64,000 nt of DNA from Pterois miles (lineage: Eukaryota > Chordata > Actinopteri > Perciformes > Scorpaenidae): positions 5,227,001 through 5,291,000 of the forward strand of contig CAMQGK010000341.1 of the NCBI GenBank assembly GCA_947000775.1. Direction: 5' to 3'. How positions within the stretch are numbered: position 1 is the stretch's first letter; every line of letters begins with the position of its first letter. A program made the translations under genes and the position numbers. The notes under the pieces were generated by a model. That model had not been told where the DNA came from, did not search any database, and was given only the letters and a program-made list of their open reading frames with translations. Shown one piece after another: positions 50,801 through 61,091 of this stretch.

Positions 50801-51242
50801 CTATTTTTTCAATTGTAGCACATAATGACACCTGTGGTCTTGCTGTCAGTGTTGACCCTCAGATGCTATAAGTTTGAATAAAACACCAACAATTTAACAA
50901 AGTTAGTGGTCATTCATTTTTAGTTCTATAGTAGGGAACCACCCATGCTATTTTGGGGTAATTAGATGACAGAAATCCCTATATTTGATATAATTAAGTA
51001 AATTAGTCAAATATGGCCTAAGGACAACAGGTTAAACAGTCACACAGTAATGAATGCGTTTCACTATTTGAATTTATTTTGGCAAGAAAAGTGTAAAATA
51101 AAATGTCCTGTAGAGCCTGCCACTGAGAATATAGGCTACCCATCAAATGCTTTTAAAATACATATTATTCTCTAAAGCACTGAAAACTTTTAAATGGCTG
51201 CTTACCTGCCAGCAGGAGGAGCAGTGCACCTGGCTTCACCAT
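35801..51242 (-). CDS. Secreted VWD-C8-TIL-ZP domain protein (alpha-tectorin-like), 17 coding exons
   Basis: Coding exons in transcript order: 51206-51242, 50304-50398, 48165-48395, 47913-47987, 45245-45350, 44959-45085, 43178-43424, 42156-42297, 41909-42005, 41746-41808, 41364-41566, 40274-40405, 39233-39417, 38276-38430, 37106-37351, 36858-37017, 35801-35896. All introns are GT-AG and phases agree; the product is 798 residues. Residues 1 to about 16 form a signal peptide (LLLLLA core). About 17-223 are an unrecognised Cys-containing region with several N-glycosylation sequons. A VWD domain follows at about 225-400 (CTVTGSAVIDFNNRL), then C8 (about 405-475, CNLMGQAPF...SCHL), a TIL-like segment (about 475-518, CSSHEFCGEKLGETRCLC) and a ZP domain (about 520-770, ending LHCQVELCPKDSSC). 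The tail has a furin-like RVAR site and DGNPALITMAW, typical of ZP proteins; I see no transmembrane segment. ZP and VWD modules polymerise in extracellular matrices. The exact orthologue is uncertain. Confidence 0.88.
36267..36427. repeat. Long inverted repeat (about 70-bp arms)
   Basis: Left arm 36267-36336 and right arm 36355-36427 are reverse complements with few mismatches; for example GCAGTATTTCAGTAGATCC pairs with the CTAGTGAAATACTGC region, and GGTCTGTCAGACC pairs with GGTCTGACAGACT. The loop is about 18 bp. It lies in the last intron of the ZP gene. It could be a terminal piece of a mobile element or a hairpin MITE. Confidence 0.85.
37412..38235. mobile_element. Candidate DNA-transposon-derived element with inverted ends
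   Basis: The left end reads GGGCCGGCTTCAGAAAGCTG then AACTCTGAGCC. The right end, reverse complemented, contains GTTTCACAAAGAGCGATAAG then AACTCTGGGTC. Paired AACTCTGAG-type words at both ends suggest a short non-autonomous element, possibly Harbinger-like. It lies in a ZP-gene intron and no transposase was found. Confidence 0.4.
38600..39060 (+). repeat. Dispersed fish repeat in a ZP-gene intron
   Basis: Contains AAGAAGTGGACGTAGTGAAC, ATGACGTCATC and GCTGCCGCCATCTTGGTTAG, words I recognise from a common dispersed teleost repeat. Class and exact ends are uncertain. Confidence 0.45.
39665..39925 (-). mobile_element. hAT-like non-autonomous element, truncated copy
   Basis: Reverse-orientation copy with GGCAATCAATTAAAATATTT at its left end and the shared words AAATATGCTGCTTAATGCAA and AATATTGTCCAGAAACCCTC. 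It stops near GACAAACTGCAGCCCTA; the remainder of the family consensus is missing. Confidence 0.6.
46207..46910 (-). mobile_element. hAT-like non-autonomous element, full copy with perfect target duplication
   Basis: Flanked by identical CTTTGAAG at 46199-46206 and 46911-46918, a perfect 8-bp target-site duplication. The ends are TAGGACTGCCAATCAATTAA and TTAACTTAGATGGCCCTG. At 704 bp it is the longest copy in the window and defines the family: reverse-oriented AAATATGCTGC, CTGGAGGTCAGAGGTCAAGG and ACTGAGCTACTACATCCTAA blocks. There is no transposase frame. It lies between ZP-gene coding exons 4 and 5. Confidence 0.85.
49380..50090 (+). repeat. TACTTAAGTA-type dispersed repeat, interrupted
   Basis: Left part CAATTTTGAGGTTCTTTTAC, TTGAGTATTTCCATTTTCTG and right part from AAGCAAATATTACGCTTTTA to CAGAGTATTTATCTACAC match the element at 19208. 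It is split by the LINE-tail-type element at 49473-49764 and lies in ZP-gene intron 2. Confidence 0.6.
49473..49764 (+). mobile_element. LINE-tail/SINE-like element with 9-bp target duplication
   Basis: Starts GTCCATCCATCCATC, continues CACTTATCTCATTAGGGGTC, CCCTGGACAGGTCACCAGTC, CATTCACGCTCACATTCACA and GAACTGTGGGAGGAAGCC, and ends CAGCACCACCATGCAGCC. It is flanked by TCCATTACA at 49464-49472 and 49765-49773. The body is a very common fish repeat, here a complete short insertion into another repeat. Confidence 0.7.
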
Positions 51243-51300
51243 GATGCAGGGAGCTGGGAGACACAGTTCACATGGTAAGTGGCAAAACACACCATTTAAT
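51243..51300 (-). other. Probable 5' UTR part of ZP-gene exon 2
   Basis: Upstream of the ATG at 51242-51240, the - strand reads TGTCTCCCAG then CTCCCTGCATC, so the acceptor probably lies at about 51253 and the first 11 or so bases of this exon are untranslated. Confidence 0.45.
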
Positions 51301-51615
51301 GCCAATATTAATACAATTTTATTGTCATATATTGTACATAGCTCAACGCAGTGAAATTTAGCAACTGCATTTAATCCATCCAAGTATATATTAGGAGCAG
51401 TGGGCAGCTACTGCAGTATACATCACCTGATGAGCAGTTTCATAGGGACGATGCCTTGCTCAAGGGCACATTGGCTGTGCCAGGGAGGCAAACTGACACT
51501 TCTCTAGCCACAAATCCACACTCTGTACTTGGCCCATGCAGGGACTTGAACCTGCAACCCTTCGCTTCCCAAGTCAAGTCCCCACAGACTGAGCTACTAC
51601 CACCCCCAATCCGTT
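51300..51615 (+). repeat. Dispersed repeat fragment
   Basis: Contains GAAATTTAGCAACTGCATTT, GCAGTGGGCAGCTACTGCAG, TGCCTTGCTCAAGGGCACAT and GGGACTTGAACCTGCAACCC, words shared by a very common teleost repeat. Class uncertain. Confidence 0.5.
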
Positions 51616-51889
51616 CAATAACCCTAAATCCCAAACCATACAACCACACATTCAGTTCAGTATGAGCGGGATGTAATGTATGGAGGACCACAGGAGTCAC
51701 AGAAATAACTAATTGTACCATGAAAATAGGCATTAATAAATTTGTTTACAAATGTAGTTGTTAATCGATAAATAAATGGGTAAATTACAAACTAATTTCC
51801 ATTTTATAAAAAGCCAATAAGGAGACTTATGCAAATCATTAAAAGTGCTAAAATGCGCTAACAGATATGTTTTTGTGCTTGGGTGTGGC

Positions 51890-52405
51890 AAAGGGGCTCG
51901 ATAGCGCCCCCTACAACATTTCAACGAGGCAGCCCTCGCAGCACGTGTCACCTAGATGTATGAAATTTGGTAGGCACGTGTATCAAATGTAGACTTTTAA
52001 AAAGCCTCTTAGGGCCATGCTCCAAACCCAACAGGAAGTCGGCCATTTTCAATCTTGTGTGATTTTTGTCATGTATTTTTGGCTATTTCCCAGCTCAAGT
52101 GCTTTAATGAACTCCTACAGATCAACTTCAAATTTAGTCAGTACAATCTTAAGACCTTCCTGATGAAAAGTTGTTAAAATCATGGGTATTAACAGGATTC
52201 GCCACTGAAAGACAAACTGATGGAGCTCAACTGCATTTGGTCCAATCTGCCCCAAACTTGACAATACTGACTCATAGCGACACGTACTTATGTGACAAAC
52301 ATCATCCAATTCACATGAAATTTACATTGAGTGATCGACACTTGATAATAATACATAAAATGCATGTTTAGGGTATGTTCTCTAGCGCCACATAGTGGAC
52401 ACAGG
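51890..52405 (+). repeat. Dispersed repeat bounded by AGCGCC words
   Basis: Begins GATAGCGCCCCCTACAACAT and ends TAGCGCCACATAGTGGACAC, with ATGAAATTTGGTAGGCACGT between. This pattern is familiar from dispersed fish repeats, and the inversely related AGCGCC ends suggest a DNA element. No coding capacity. Confidence 0.45.
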
Positions 52406-52799
52406 AAGTGGTGAAAAAAATCAGTAGCAGTATTTAATTTGACATATTTGCAAATAAGTATTTTTCTTTAGTGTTTGATTTTTACTTCTGTCATCCTATG
52501 AACACATTTTACCTTCTGCATCCGAGTGTGTCCAACTTAACGGCAACAAGGAAAACTGAGAAATCTCTCAAAAAAGTGGTTGATTTTGTCAGGAATGTCA
52601 GTTTCGTCATAAAATATTGGAAGAATAATTCACCAATAAGTCAGAAATGCCAGCCTCTATGAGAAGGTTTTCAAAAGCCTGTAAAATGTGGCACAGACTC
52701 TGCTGATCTGATACTAAGAGAGACTTTATTTCACAGTGTATAAGAACTAAAAGATTAAAAGCTTTGGTGCAGAATAAGAAATTAAAAGATCAGAAATAA

Positions 52800-53125
52800 G
52801 CTGTGGAGGGCTTAAAAAGGAACAAAAATTTAAAATAAAACATTTAAAATAAATATTCAACATTATTCTTAAATTTAAAATTAATATTTAAAATTATTTT
52901 TGAAATTTTAAATATTTTAAATTTCAATATTTTTAAATTTAAACAATTTAAATAATGTTGAAATTTTAAATTAATATTTAAAATTAATTTGAAATTTCAT
53001 GAATTTTTAATTCCTATTTAAAAATTCAAAATAATCTTGACACTTTGAATTTCAAGATTATTTTTTAAATAAAGATTGACATTTAAAATTCTAAAATAAT
53101 TTTAAATATTCATTATAAATTTCAG
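52800..53125. repeat. TTTAAA/AAATTT-rich palindromic tract
   Basis: Extremely AT-rich DNA made of ATTTAAAATT, AATATTTAAAATT and AAATTTCAA words in both orientations. It lies just downstream of the putative ZP-gene first exon (in its intron 1). Confidence 0.8.
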
Positions 53126-53204
53126 GATTAAAAACCAGAATGATTTAAATGATTCTGAAGCCAGGAGGAGGTCGAGAGGTCGAGGAGGAAGGAGCTGGTC
53201 TTAC

Positions 53205-53290
53205 CCTCTGGAGGTTGCGTGGAGCAGCGGGGAGGTGAAGCGCTGCAGATGGAGGTCGATGTCGAACCACTCTGAGACGTTTCAGCTCTC
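53205..53290 (-). other. Candidate non-coding first exon of the ZP gene
   Basis: On the - strand a good donor CCAGAGG|GTAAGAC lies at 53205, and a TATA-like GATAAAAAG occurs at about 53318-53326. The transcription start would then be near 53290. It could splice to the acceptor at about 51253 that precedes the start codon. No transcript evidence. Confidence 0.35.
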
Positions 53291-54019
53291 AGGCAGATGT
53301 GCCTGCTGTGCGTCGCTCTCTGTCTCTTTTTATCCAGGTCCTTCCCGTTCACGCCCTTAACGTACGATATAAGCTTTAAGTCCTGAACATCTCCCAAGAC
53401 GACATTCATTCACACTCTACTTATTTGTGGACCACAAGTCAGAAAGATTAGTGACATGGTTTGATTTGATATCACTTTATTTCTATTGAGCAGGTTCTTC
53501 AGCATTCTGTTTAATGACCTTATAATCTGAGAGTTTCAGGTATTTTAACAAGTGTGTGTCATAAATACAAAGCAGATGGTTGTGTTTACCAGCCGTGACA
53601 AAGACAATAGTTCTGTTTCCACCTTGTGACTCTGTTTGTCATCGCCTACTGTGAAGTACCACTGAGGCAGCTGAGTAATTTGCGGATCTTTATATTTCTG
53701 TGGACAGATTTTCTCCATGCGATAGCGTCGCAGCCGTGCAAGACGCAGTGCTGAAACTTTACAGGTGTGTAGAGATCAAAATGAAGGCTGAAGGCTTGAA
53801 GGGCGTCGGAAGTAGCCCCCCCAAAAACACACCGACACACATTTAACGCCCCTGGCCCAGTTTAGCATGGCGGCTGGTGTGGTCTCTAGTTCATTCAGGG
53901 GTTTTTAATGGCCATTTTTAAATGACTTTTTAAACTTCTTCTGCCTCACAGGAGTAGAGACATCAGCAAGCCTCTGTGTTCAGTAGTGCTAGAAGGGAAC
54001 AAACAAACTGGGTCTAACT

Positions 54020-54490
54020 TGTTAAAGTTAGATATTGACCCTGAATAATTAAGGTTAGATATTGACCTCAAATAGTTAAGGTTAGGCATTAACCTCAACT
54101 AGTTAAGGTTAGGCATTAACCTCAAAAATAGTTAAGGTTAGGCATTGACCTCAAATAGTTAATATTAGGCATTAACCTCAAAAATAGTTAAGGTTAGGCA
54201 TTAACCTGAAATAGTTAAGGTTAGGCATTAATCTCAAATAGTTAAGTTTAGGCATTGACCTAAAAAAGTTAAGGTTAGGCATTGACCTAAAAAAGTTAAG
54301 GTTAGGCATTAACCTCAAATAGTTAAGGTTAGGCATTAATCTCAAATAGTTAAGTTTAGGCATTGACCTAAAAAAGTTAAGGTTAGGCATTGACCTAAAA
54401 AAGTTAAGGTTAGGCATTAACCTCAAATAGTTAAGGTTAGGCATTAACCTCAAATGGTTTAAGGTAGGCATTGACCTTGAATGGTTGAGG
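54020..54490. repeat. 27-bp minisatellite
   Basis: About 17 tandem copies of GTTAAGGTTAGGCATTAACC followed by TCAAATA. Each unit contains the imperfect inverted repeat GGTTA...TAACC. Variants (GACCTAAAAAA, ATCTCAAATA) recur in order, for example 54180-54300 and 54300-54420, so a higher-order unit of about 120 bp is present. A repetitive peptide frame on the - strand is a by-product. Confidence 0.92.
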
Positions 54491-55169
54491 TTAGGATAGG
54501 TCCTTAGGCAGCGAGTCTCTTTTTGGCAAATCTCAGATCAATTTTCACAATTTACAGGCTACTTTCTAGTCGCAACCTCTCTGCTCGAATCTTTCACACA
54601 TAGCGCTCGAAGGTCGATATGCCTTTTCATGACATGCAATCACATTTGGTACCAACTCTAAGGGACTGAAAGATGTTTCCTTGTTTGATGTTTTTTGCTG
54701 TCGTGTACACTTTGTTCAGACTTGGTACAAGCTGGACCAGTTTCTCCTCTGAACACCTGCACAGGTGTTTTTGGTTATTCTGGCTGATTAGACCTCTGCT
54801 CAGCTTGAAGGTGGAATTCTTGAGGTCACAAATCATCTACCAACAACAATGATAAGAATGGCCGAACGGGCGCGATGAAAGCTGACAGCAGACTCAGGAA
54901 GGTGTCAGTAAATTACAGTGAGAAGAGGCTTAATCAGCCAGATTAAGTGAAAACACCCGTGTGGGCGTTCAGAGCTGTTACCGCAGGGTGCAGAACCCTC
55001 TGAACCTCCTTCTCTGTTGTCAGTGTCATTCCAACACCCAGTTAGAGGTGGAGGCATGTGTAGCATACAGACTACAGGGAAAAGAAATGCACTGCATTTT
55101 TTATTAGCTTCTGGTCCCTGTAATTTCACATATTATAATCTCATCAAGTAAAAAAACTAACCTGTTTGG
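54491..55169. other. No gene recognised
   Basis: Sequence between the minisatellite and the hAT remnant. Short frames on the - strand (54627-54836, 54905-55129) show no known domain. Confidence 0.45.
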
Positions 55170-56285
55170 TCTGCCAGTTGCGGTTCGGGATGTGTTTCGT
55201 ATGTAAAGTTCTGTTCATTTGAGGCCCATTGTGTGCTTTTCTTCATGTAGAGTTTGGCTCCTGTTTATTGTCACACTAGAAATGAGAAACAGCCTCACAG
55301 ATTTCAGTCAAAAAGGCATGTGCAGAAAAAAAAAAAAAATTAATAAATGACGAGTGGACATTTGTTTTCGTTCTGCTGTATGGGAGCATTACGGATATGG
55401 CGTTACTTGTGACAACAGCAAAAAATTGGTGGATTAAACGCCGACTGTGTGTGAGCAGTGTGCAATACGTGTGGCTTATGCTAGCAGCAATACTTCCAAT
55501 ATGATGAACCAGTTATGGAGACATCACTCCGGTGTGTCCTTTGATAGCGCAAGGAGGAGAGGGTCAGCTGGGAAGAACAACTCTTTCTCATTGCAGCATT
55601 TAAACAGTCTCGACTAGGACAGAGCAAAAACCCTCACTAAAGCAGGGGGGAGGTTTATAGTGAAAGATACGTAGCCCTGCGCAGTCGTAGAGGACGCCGA
55701 CATTTACGCCGACACAGTAATTCCCGAAAAGACACAACTAGGAATTGTCCAACAGAGGCTACGTAGCTCCTCCCACAGACGAACGGACGTCCGGGGCTGC
55801 TGAAAGTTACTGAACTGGGACCGACTGCCCACCACACCACTTCAGAGTGAGACATTAAAAAAAAAAAAAAACGTTGTTCTGCAGACATGCCGCCTTTATG
55901 AGCAACGCAGCTGGCCTATCTCTGAAACATCGACACAAGCAGCACAATCCCTGTAATATGTTTTATATTTATTAATTATTTTTAAATAATTGATGGCTGC
56001 TGTCTCTAATTTCATCATATTTATATGAAAATAACAAACCTGCATTTTTTTGTTTGCATGAATTACTGGAGACATATTTCAGTTAGCCTTCTTTATGCAA
56101 GTCATATTTTCGTTAAGGCAAACACATTAACTTAATTTTGTCAAATAAAATGAAAAGCATTTTGAAATCAGAAACTGACCTCCTCGCTGTAACATCAACG
56201 TACCGAACCGAACCGAAAACTGTGACCCCAAAACCGCGATATGAACGGAACCGTGAGTTTTGTGAACCGTTCCACCCCTTGTCTT
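55170..56285 (+). mobile_element. Deleted hAT transposon remnant with BED-finger fragment
   Basis: At 55444-55617 the + strand encodes TVCEQCAIRVAYASSNTSNM followed by an LWRHHSGV block, i.e. a BED zinc finger (Cys-x2-Cys ... His-x-His region) as in ZBED/Ac-type hAT transposases; a stop follows at 55615-55617. The right end carries ACCGAACCGAACCGAAAAC and finishes GAACCGTTCCACCCC, similar to hAT ends of the CAGGGGTG type. The catalytic domain is missing. The left end was not identified with certainty. Confidence 0.6.
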
Positions 56286-56599
56286 CATCTATAATCAGGA
56301 ATAAAAGCATATCAATATTTGTCATTTGGTCCCTCATTACATTCATTCAGTCAAAACTGCAGCGACAGGTGACAAAGAGCAGAAAACAACAACGTTACTG
56401 GATGAGCGAACTAATCGTGATCTTCAGAGTTTGGGTGTGTCCTATTGTCACTCATGGAAAAAGATTCTGTACAGACAAACTTAGTCTGCGTTATTTATTG
56501 GTTTTGACGTGAATTTTTCACACCCTACAGTGTTGACTATGTTAAGTCAGAATGATTAGTGACAGTTTGATTTGAGTAAAACCTGATTCTATTGACAAG

Positions 56600-57000
56600 G
56601 CTCTTCAGGCAGGGCTCAACAAAGGATTGACCGTTTGCCCGGGGCAAGTAAAACACCACATCAGGCTAGAAAATCTAGCAACTCACTCGCCGTTTATGGA
56701 AATATTCGAGGAGTGCGCCATCTTGCATCTCTGTTGAGAGTTGCATGTGAACAATACCGACCATGCGCTCGCAGGGAAATGGCAGCAGGTAAAGACGAAG
56801 CTTATGAGCTGAAGAACAAGCATACAGGAGTTAGCTGGGTGGCGTTAGACGACAGGGTGAAACTCCAGATTCATTTATTTAAATAAACATTAAATATGAA
56901 AATTAACTTCACTCTTTGTTGCTTTTTGATAATAAATAAACAGTTTGTATAGGGGCAAGTAAAAATTGACTCTTGGCAAGTAGATTTCTGACCACTTGCT
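56600..57000 (+). repeat. Candidate dispersed repeat with GGGGCAAGTA words
   Basis: GCAGGGCTCAACAAAGGATT at the left and GGGGCAAGTAAAAATTGACT, TTCTGACCACTTGCTGGATC at the right; GGGGCAAGTAAAA also occurs near the left end (56641). This looks like a degraded non-autonomous DNA element. Confidence 0.35.
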
Positions 57001-59789
57001 GGATCAGAGAAAACAGACATTAACATTCAACCTGCTCAAGTACAAAGTATGAAGACGCTTTCAAGAGGAAACTTAAAATCTGTGGTTCCCACCCTTTGTG
57101 GTGTTAAATGAACTCATGTAACAGAGCTAAACCAACTCAGGCAATTTCAGTTTCCACTTGTGTCTTTTCAGACGCCTGAATCGAGTGCTCATGCACGAGA
57201 GTTTTACGGTTTGGGGAGTCCTGCTGTATTTGCTATGAGAGAAGGCAATTGAAGGTTCCATTGCAACATTAGCACCCAGCAACAAAGCTACGCCATTTTG
57301 GACTGAAAGTGACCTTGGACGCTAATAAATTGTCCCCCTAAAAAGTGCAATACAAAAGTAAAAAAAATATTTGTTTTATTGTCATATTCTACTGAAACTA
57401 CCTGTGTTGTACTATAAAATATTATAAAGTTTTGTCTCTTTGCTTCTAAACTCTTTGGATCTAGACACAATTTTAACCCAATCACAATGCATGCTGGGAA
57501 GCGTTCTAACAACTATCAACCTCTCAAACACGTTGAGTAGATGAGTTCAGTGAATTATTAGTTTTACATGTCAACACATGTTTTGTAGACGTTCTGAAAT
57601 GGTTCAGCAACTGAGCAACACACAACTCTCTCACTTTGTGTGTTGCTTCATATTGACAATCATAAATATTAGAGACATTTTGGGAAATACGCTTGTTTTC
57701 AGCTATTCAGTCATAAGAGAAGCATCACTGTCATCTGTGTCCAGTTCAGAGTTGTCTGGGATGTGTGTACAGACTGTACACAGGAGGGAATCAAATGAAC
57801 CATTTAAAGCAGAAATACACACTTGACAGAGGCTAGATAATAGTATTTTTTTATTCTATTAATATTGTTTCTCATAAAGACAAATGTTCATGCAAGAGTT
57901 TTGATAAAACATCACCTAACAAAAACACAGCACAGACATCCCTCTGAATGAGATCCTTGATTTTTTTTGGATCATTGTGGCCAATTGATGCACATTATAG
58001 CAACTAGAAGACATTATCTAACACTGAAAATACAGCAGGAATTTGATCTTTGGTAAAGATGAGGACAAACATGAGAAGAAAATGACATCATTGAATTTAA
58101 GAGGTCTTGTAACAAATGAGGCAAAATCACTTCAATACAAATAAACAAATGAAGGTGCATTTAAACGCTGGAGGTCCATTGCTTCTTTTTTATCAATTTG
58201 CAATTCCCCTAAGGCACCTTTCCCTTTGATGGAAAGACATTTCCCTACAAATTTAATAAATACTGATAGTTTGCTTCTGATATTTCAAATATCAGCAAAC
58301 ATTTGCAAACCATTAGCCAATTCTTCTACACATTATTTCAGCTACATCAGGGCTCTGCAATACATGACAGAAATGAATTCATCACATGCTCATAAGGATT
58401 AATCTTTGTAATAACCCCATTTCTAGACGGTGTAACCTGTTCTGTCACTACTCCATCTTTCATCCACTTACATCTCCTTCATTTCCCAGAGTCATCTTGT
58501 AAACACAAATATGCAGCGATTAAAAAAACAAATAAAATGCTCCGATGGTGTCCCTTAATGCATGTTACTCACAACATGGGAAGTACGAGATAAGAAGAGA
58601 GGATATGGGAAACACGCCTACTAAAAATCCTATAATGACTTATTCTGTGTTTAAAATGGAGACGCAACAGTAAAATCAACGACCCAACACGCAGCTGTCA
58701 CAGATTTTGAGCTAATTTAAAGTTTCATATCTGAGGAAAAAGTCAACAATCCTCTCTGACAAACAGAAACGTAAAATATATTTCAACACGTCATTTTAGA
58801 CGGTTACACTTCTAACATCCTCGTCTACTCACAAAGAGATTAATCCAAAGAAAAATGAAGGACTGAAATAGTTCAAGGACCCCATGAAACAAAAACAAAA
58901 AAATCAGTCATGAAATGCAGCTGTGATAGAAGTAAAAAGCGGTTCAGACAGTAACTGAAGAAGAGGCAGTGACGGGATGAAGACCTGTCTGGCTGTCCAC
59001 TGACTTCTCTTTGGTAATAACACATTAGACGCAATATGTAATCATGACACAGCGTTGTCCGCTGATCTGTCTCCATCAGCTCTGTTGTCTCCTTAGCTTC
59101 ATTTCATGGGGTCTTTAACACACTGTAAAAATCTACACTACTTTCACTACATTAACAGTTCAAAGACATAATCCACACACTTGCTGACAACACTTTACAA
59201 TGACAGTCTGGCTTTTCAGACGTCAGAAATAAAACATTAGACGTTACGGCAGCTCTTTACAAACAGGGCCAAAAGATGCAGCTGAGTATGAGGATGCATT
59301 CTACTACATGCTGTCACACCAACATGCTCTCTTCAAATGACAAATAAAATACCAAACATGTCTTCAGCTGGACTGTTTTGTAAAGAATCCGTTGAAAACA
59401 GGATAGGCTAATACTTTATTACTTATAACAGTTTTTCTTTTCTCTTTCCTGTCTGCCGTACACTTATGTCATCCAGCTGCCCTGACTGTAAATAGAAATG
59501 TAATATCATTTTCATAACTATGTTTTCATTTGGGTATAATGAGCCGAAACAAAGATTGGTGGTGTTTTCATTAGCTTAGAATGCTTCATATCTACATAGG
59601 GAGCTGGTCCTCTTCATGGAGTCCACCATGTTTCTACAGTAGCCCAGAACGGACAAACCAAACACTGGTTCTAGAGAGAACCTTTCATGTTTTCACATCA
59701 CCTGAAGGGAACAGTAGTTCTCCGGCACGCTTGTGACCCTGCGGTAATGTGATCCGTCTGACTTCGTTTCTCCAAGGAAGCGTTATTAT
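57001..59789. other. Intergenic or TTL 3' flank; no gene recognised
   Basis: No coding exon recognised. Part of it may be the 3' UTR of TTL, which is transcribed toward this region; several TTTATT words (AATAAA on -) exist, but none can be chosen by eye. Confidence 0.4.
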
Positions 59790-60198
59790 TAGAGCTGTCA
59801 CAGTTAACACAATAATAACATTACATTACTGCAAATTCATCATGGCCATTTTTAAAAGGCTCCCTTGACTTCTGACCTCCACATATGTGAATGAAAACGG
59901 GTTCTATGGATACCAACGAGTCTCTCTGTTGTTGCCTGTTGGGCTGCAGTTTGCCATGTTATGATCTGAGCATATTTTTTATGCTAAATGCAGAACCTGT
60001 GAGGGTTTCTGGACGATATCTGTCATTGTTTTGTGTTGTTAATTGATTTCCAATAATAAATACATACATACATTTGCATAAAGCAGCATATTTGTCCACT
60101 CCCATGTTGATAAGAGTATGAAATAATTTACAAATCTCCCTTTAAGGTACATTGTGAACAGACAAAAAACATGACTAATTAATCGACTGACAGCCCTA
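59790..60198 (+). mobile_element. hAT-like non-autonomous element, copy near the TTL 3' end
   Basis: Starts TAGAGCTGTCACAGTTAACA and ends TAATCGACTGACAGCCCTA, flanked by GTTATTAT (59782-59789) and TTTATTAT (60199-60206), an 8-bp duplication with one mismatch. The interior has CCCTTGACTTCTGACCTCCA and GCATAAAGCAGCATATTTG. Confidence 0.75.
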
Positions 60199-61091
60199 TT
60201 TATTATATTAAAGATGGCCTCCGAGCGAGGCAGATGGTGTTACCATGGAGCTGCACGTGGCGGCTCACATTACCACAGTCTTGGAAACGGAGGAGTGAGC
60301 AGAGGAGTACTCAGCTGGCTGCACTCTGCAGCTACACCACTAGATGCAGCCAGATGTCACGCACTGTTCCTTTAAGAGGAATGATGACTGTCAAGGCAAA
60401 CCTTGACATCTTGCATGTTTAGCACATCAGACACATTGGGTTAACATGTTAGTCTCTAAGTTTAGACAACTATTGATCGCTGTTAGCATTCCTAAATGAA
60501 ATGAAACAACCTGCAATAACAAAAAATGTGTCTGATGAGAAAAATAGCATTTAAAATTTCACAGATTCACTAAGATCTCCATTGTGAAGTAATTATTTTA
60601 ATGCTAATTCTTGTGGACTGATCATAACCGCATTGACTTTACTGAGCAACAGTGCAAAGGCTTATAGAACAAGAACAAGTCACAGTAACGGAGCAAGCTA
60701 ACTGGCAGTCTTTTTAAGGGAGCGTGGCTGGAAATGTAAGGCACTACAGTCTCAGTGGGAGCGTCTCTGCATCCTTCAGACCTCCATTACTCTGCTTGTG
60801 GAGAAACTGGTGACAGGACTGAGATGGAGGGACGTCTGTCCTCAATTCAGAAACTCCCACAAAGTTTGTCCATCCGTTCATCACCATCCTCGTACAATAT
60901 GCATAATCAAGGGTCTACTTCTGCAGCTCTGTGATCTCCATAGAAAGAGAGACTCCCTCCAGGCCGGACAGGCAAGGTACAATTAAAGGCTGGGCTCGCT
61001 GGCATGTGCTACTTCTCAGGTAGAGTTTAGGATTGAGGACAGAGCATGAAGAAGCTGTACGGAGGAGACGAAGGGGGATATCTGTGTCTAC
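60199..61091 (-). other. Probable TTL 3' UTR
   Basis: Directly downstream of the TTL stop codon on the - strand. No other coding exon or element was recognised. The extent of the UTR is unknown. Confidence 0.4.

Noticed and set aside
54178..54471. 97-codon frame with a repeated MPNLNYLRL peptide
   Set aside because: It is a translation of the 27-bp minisatellite.
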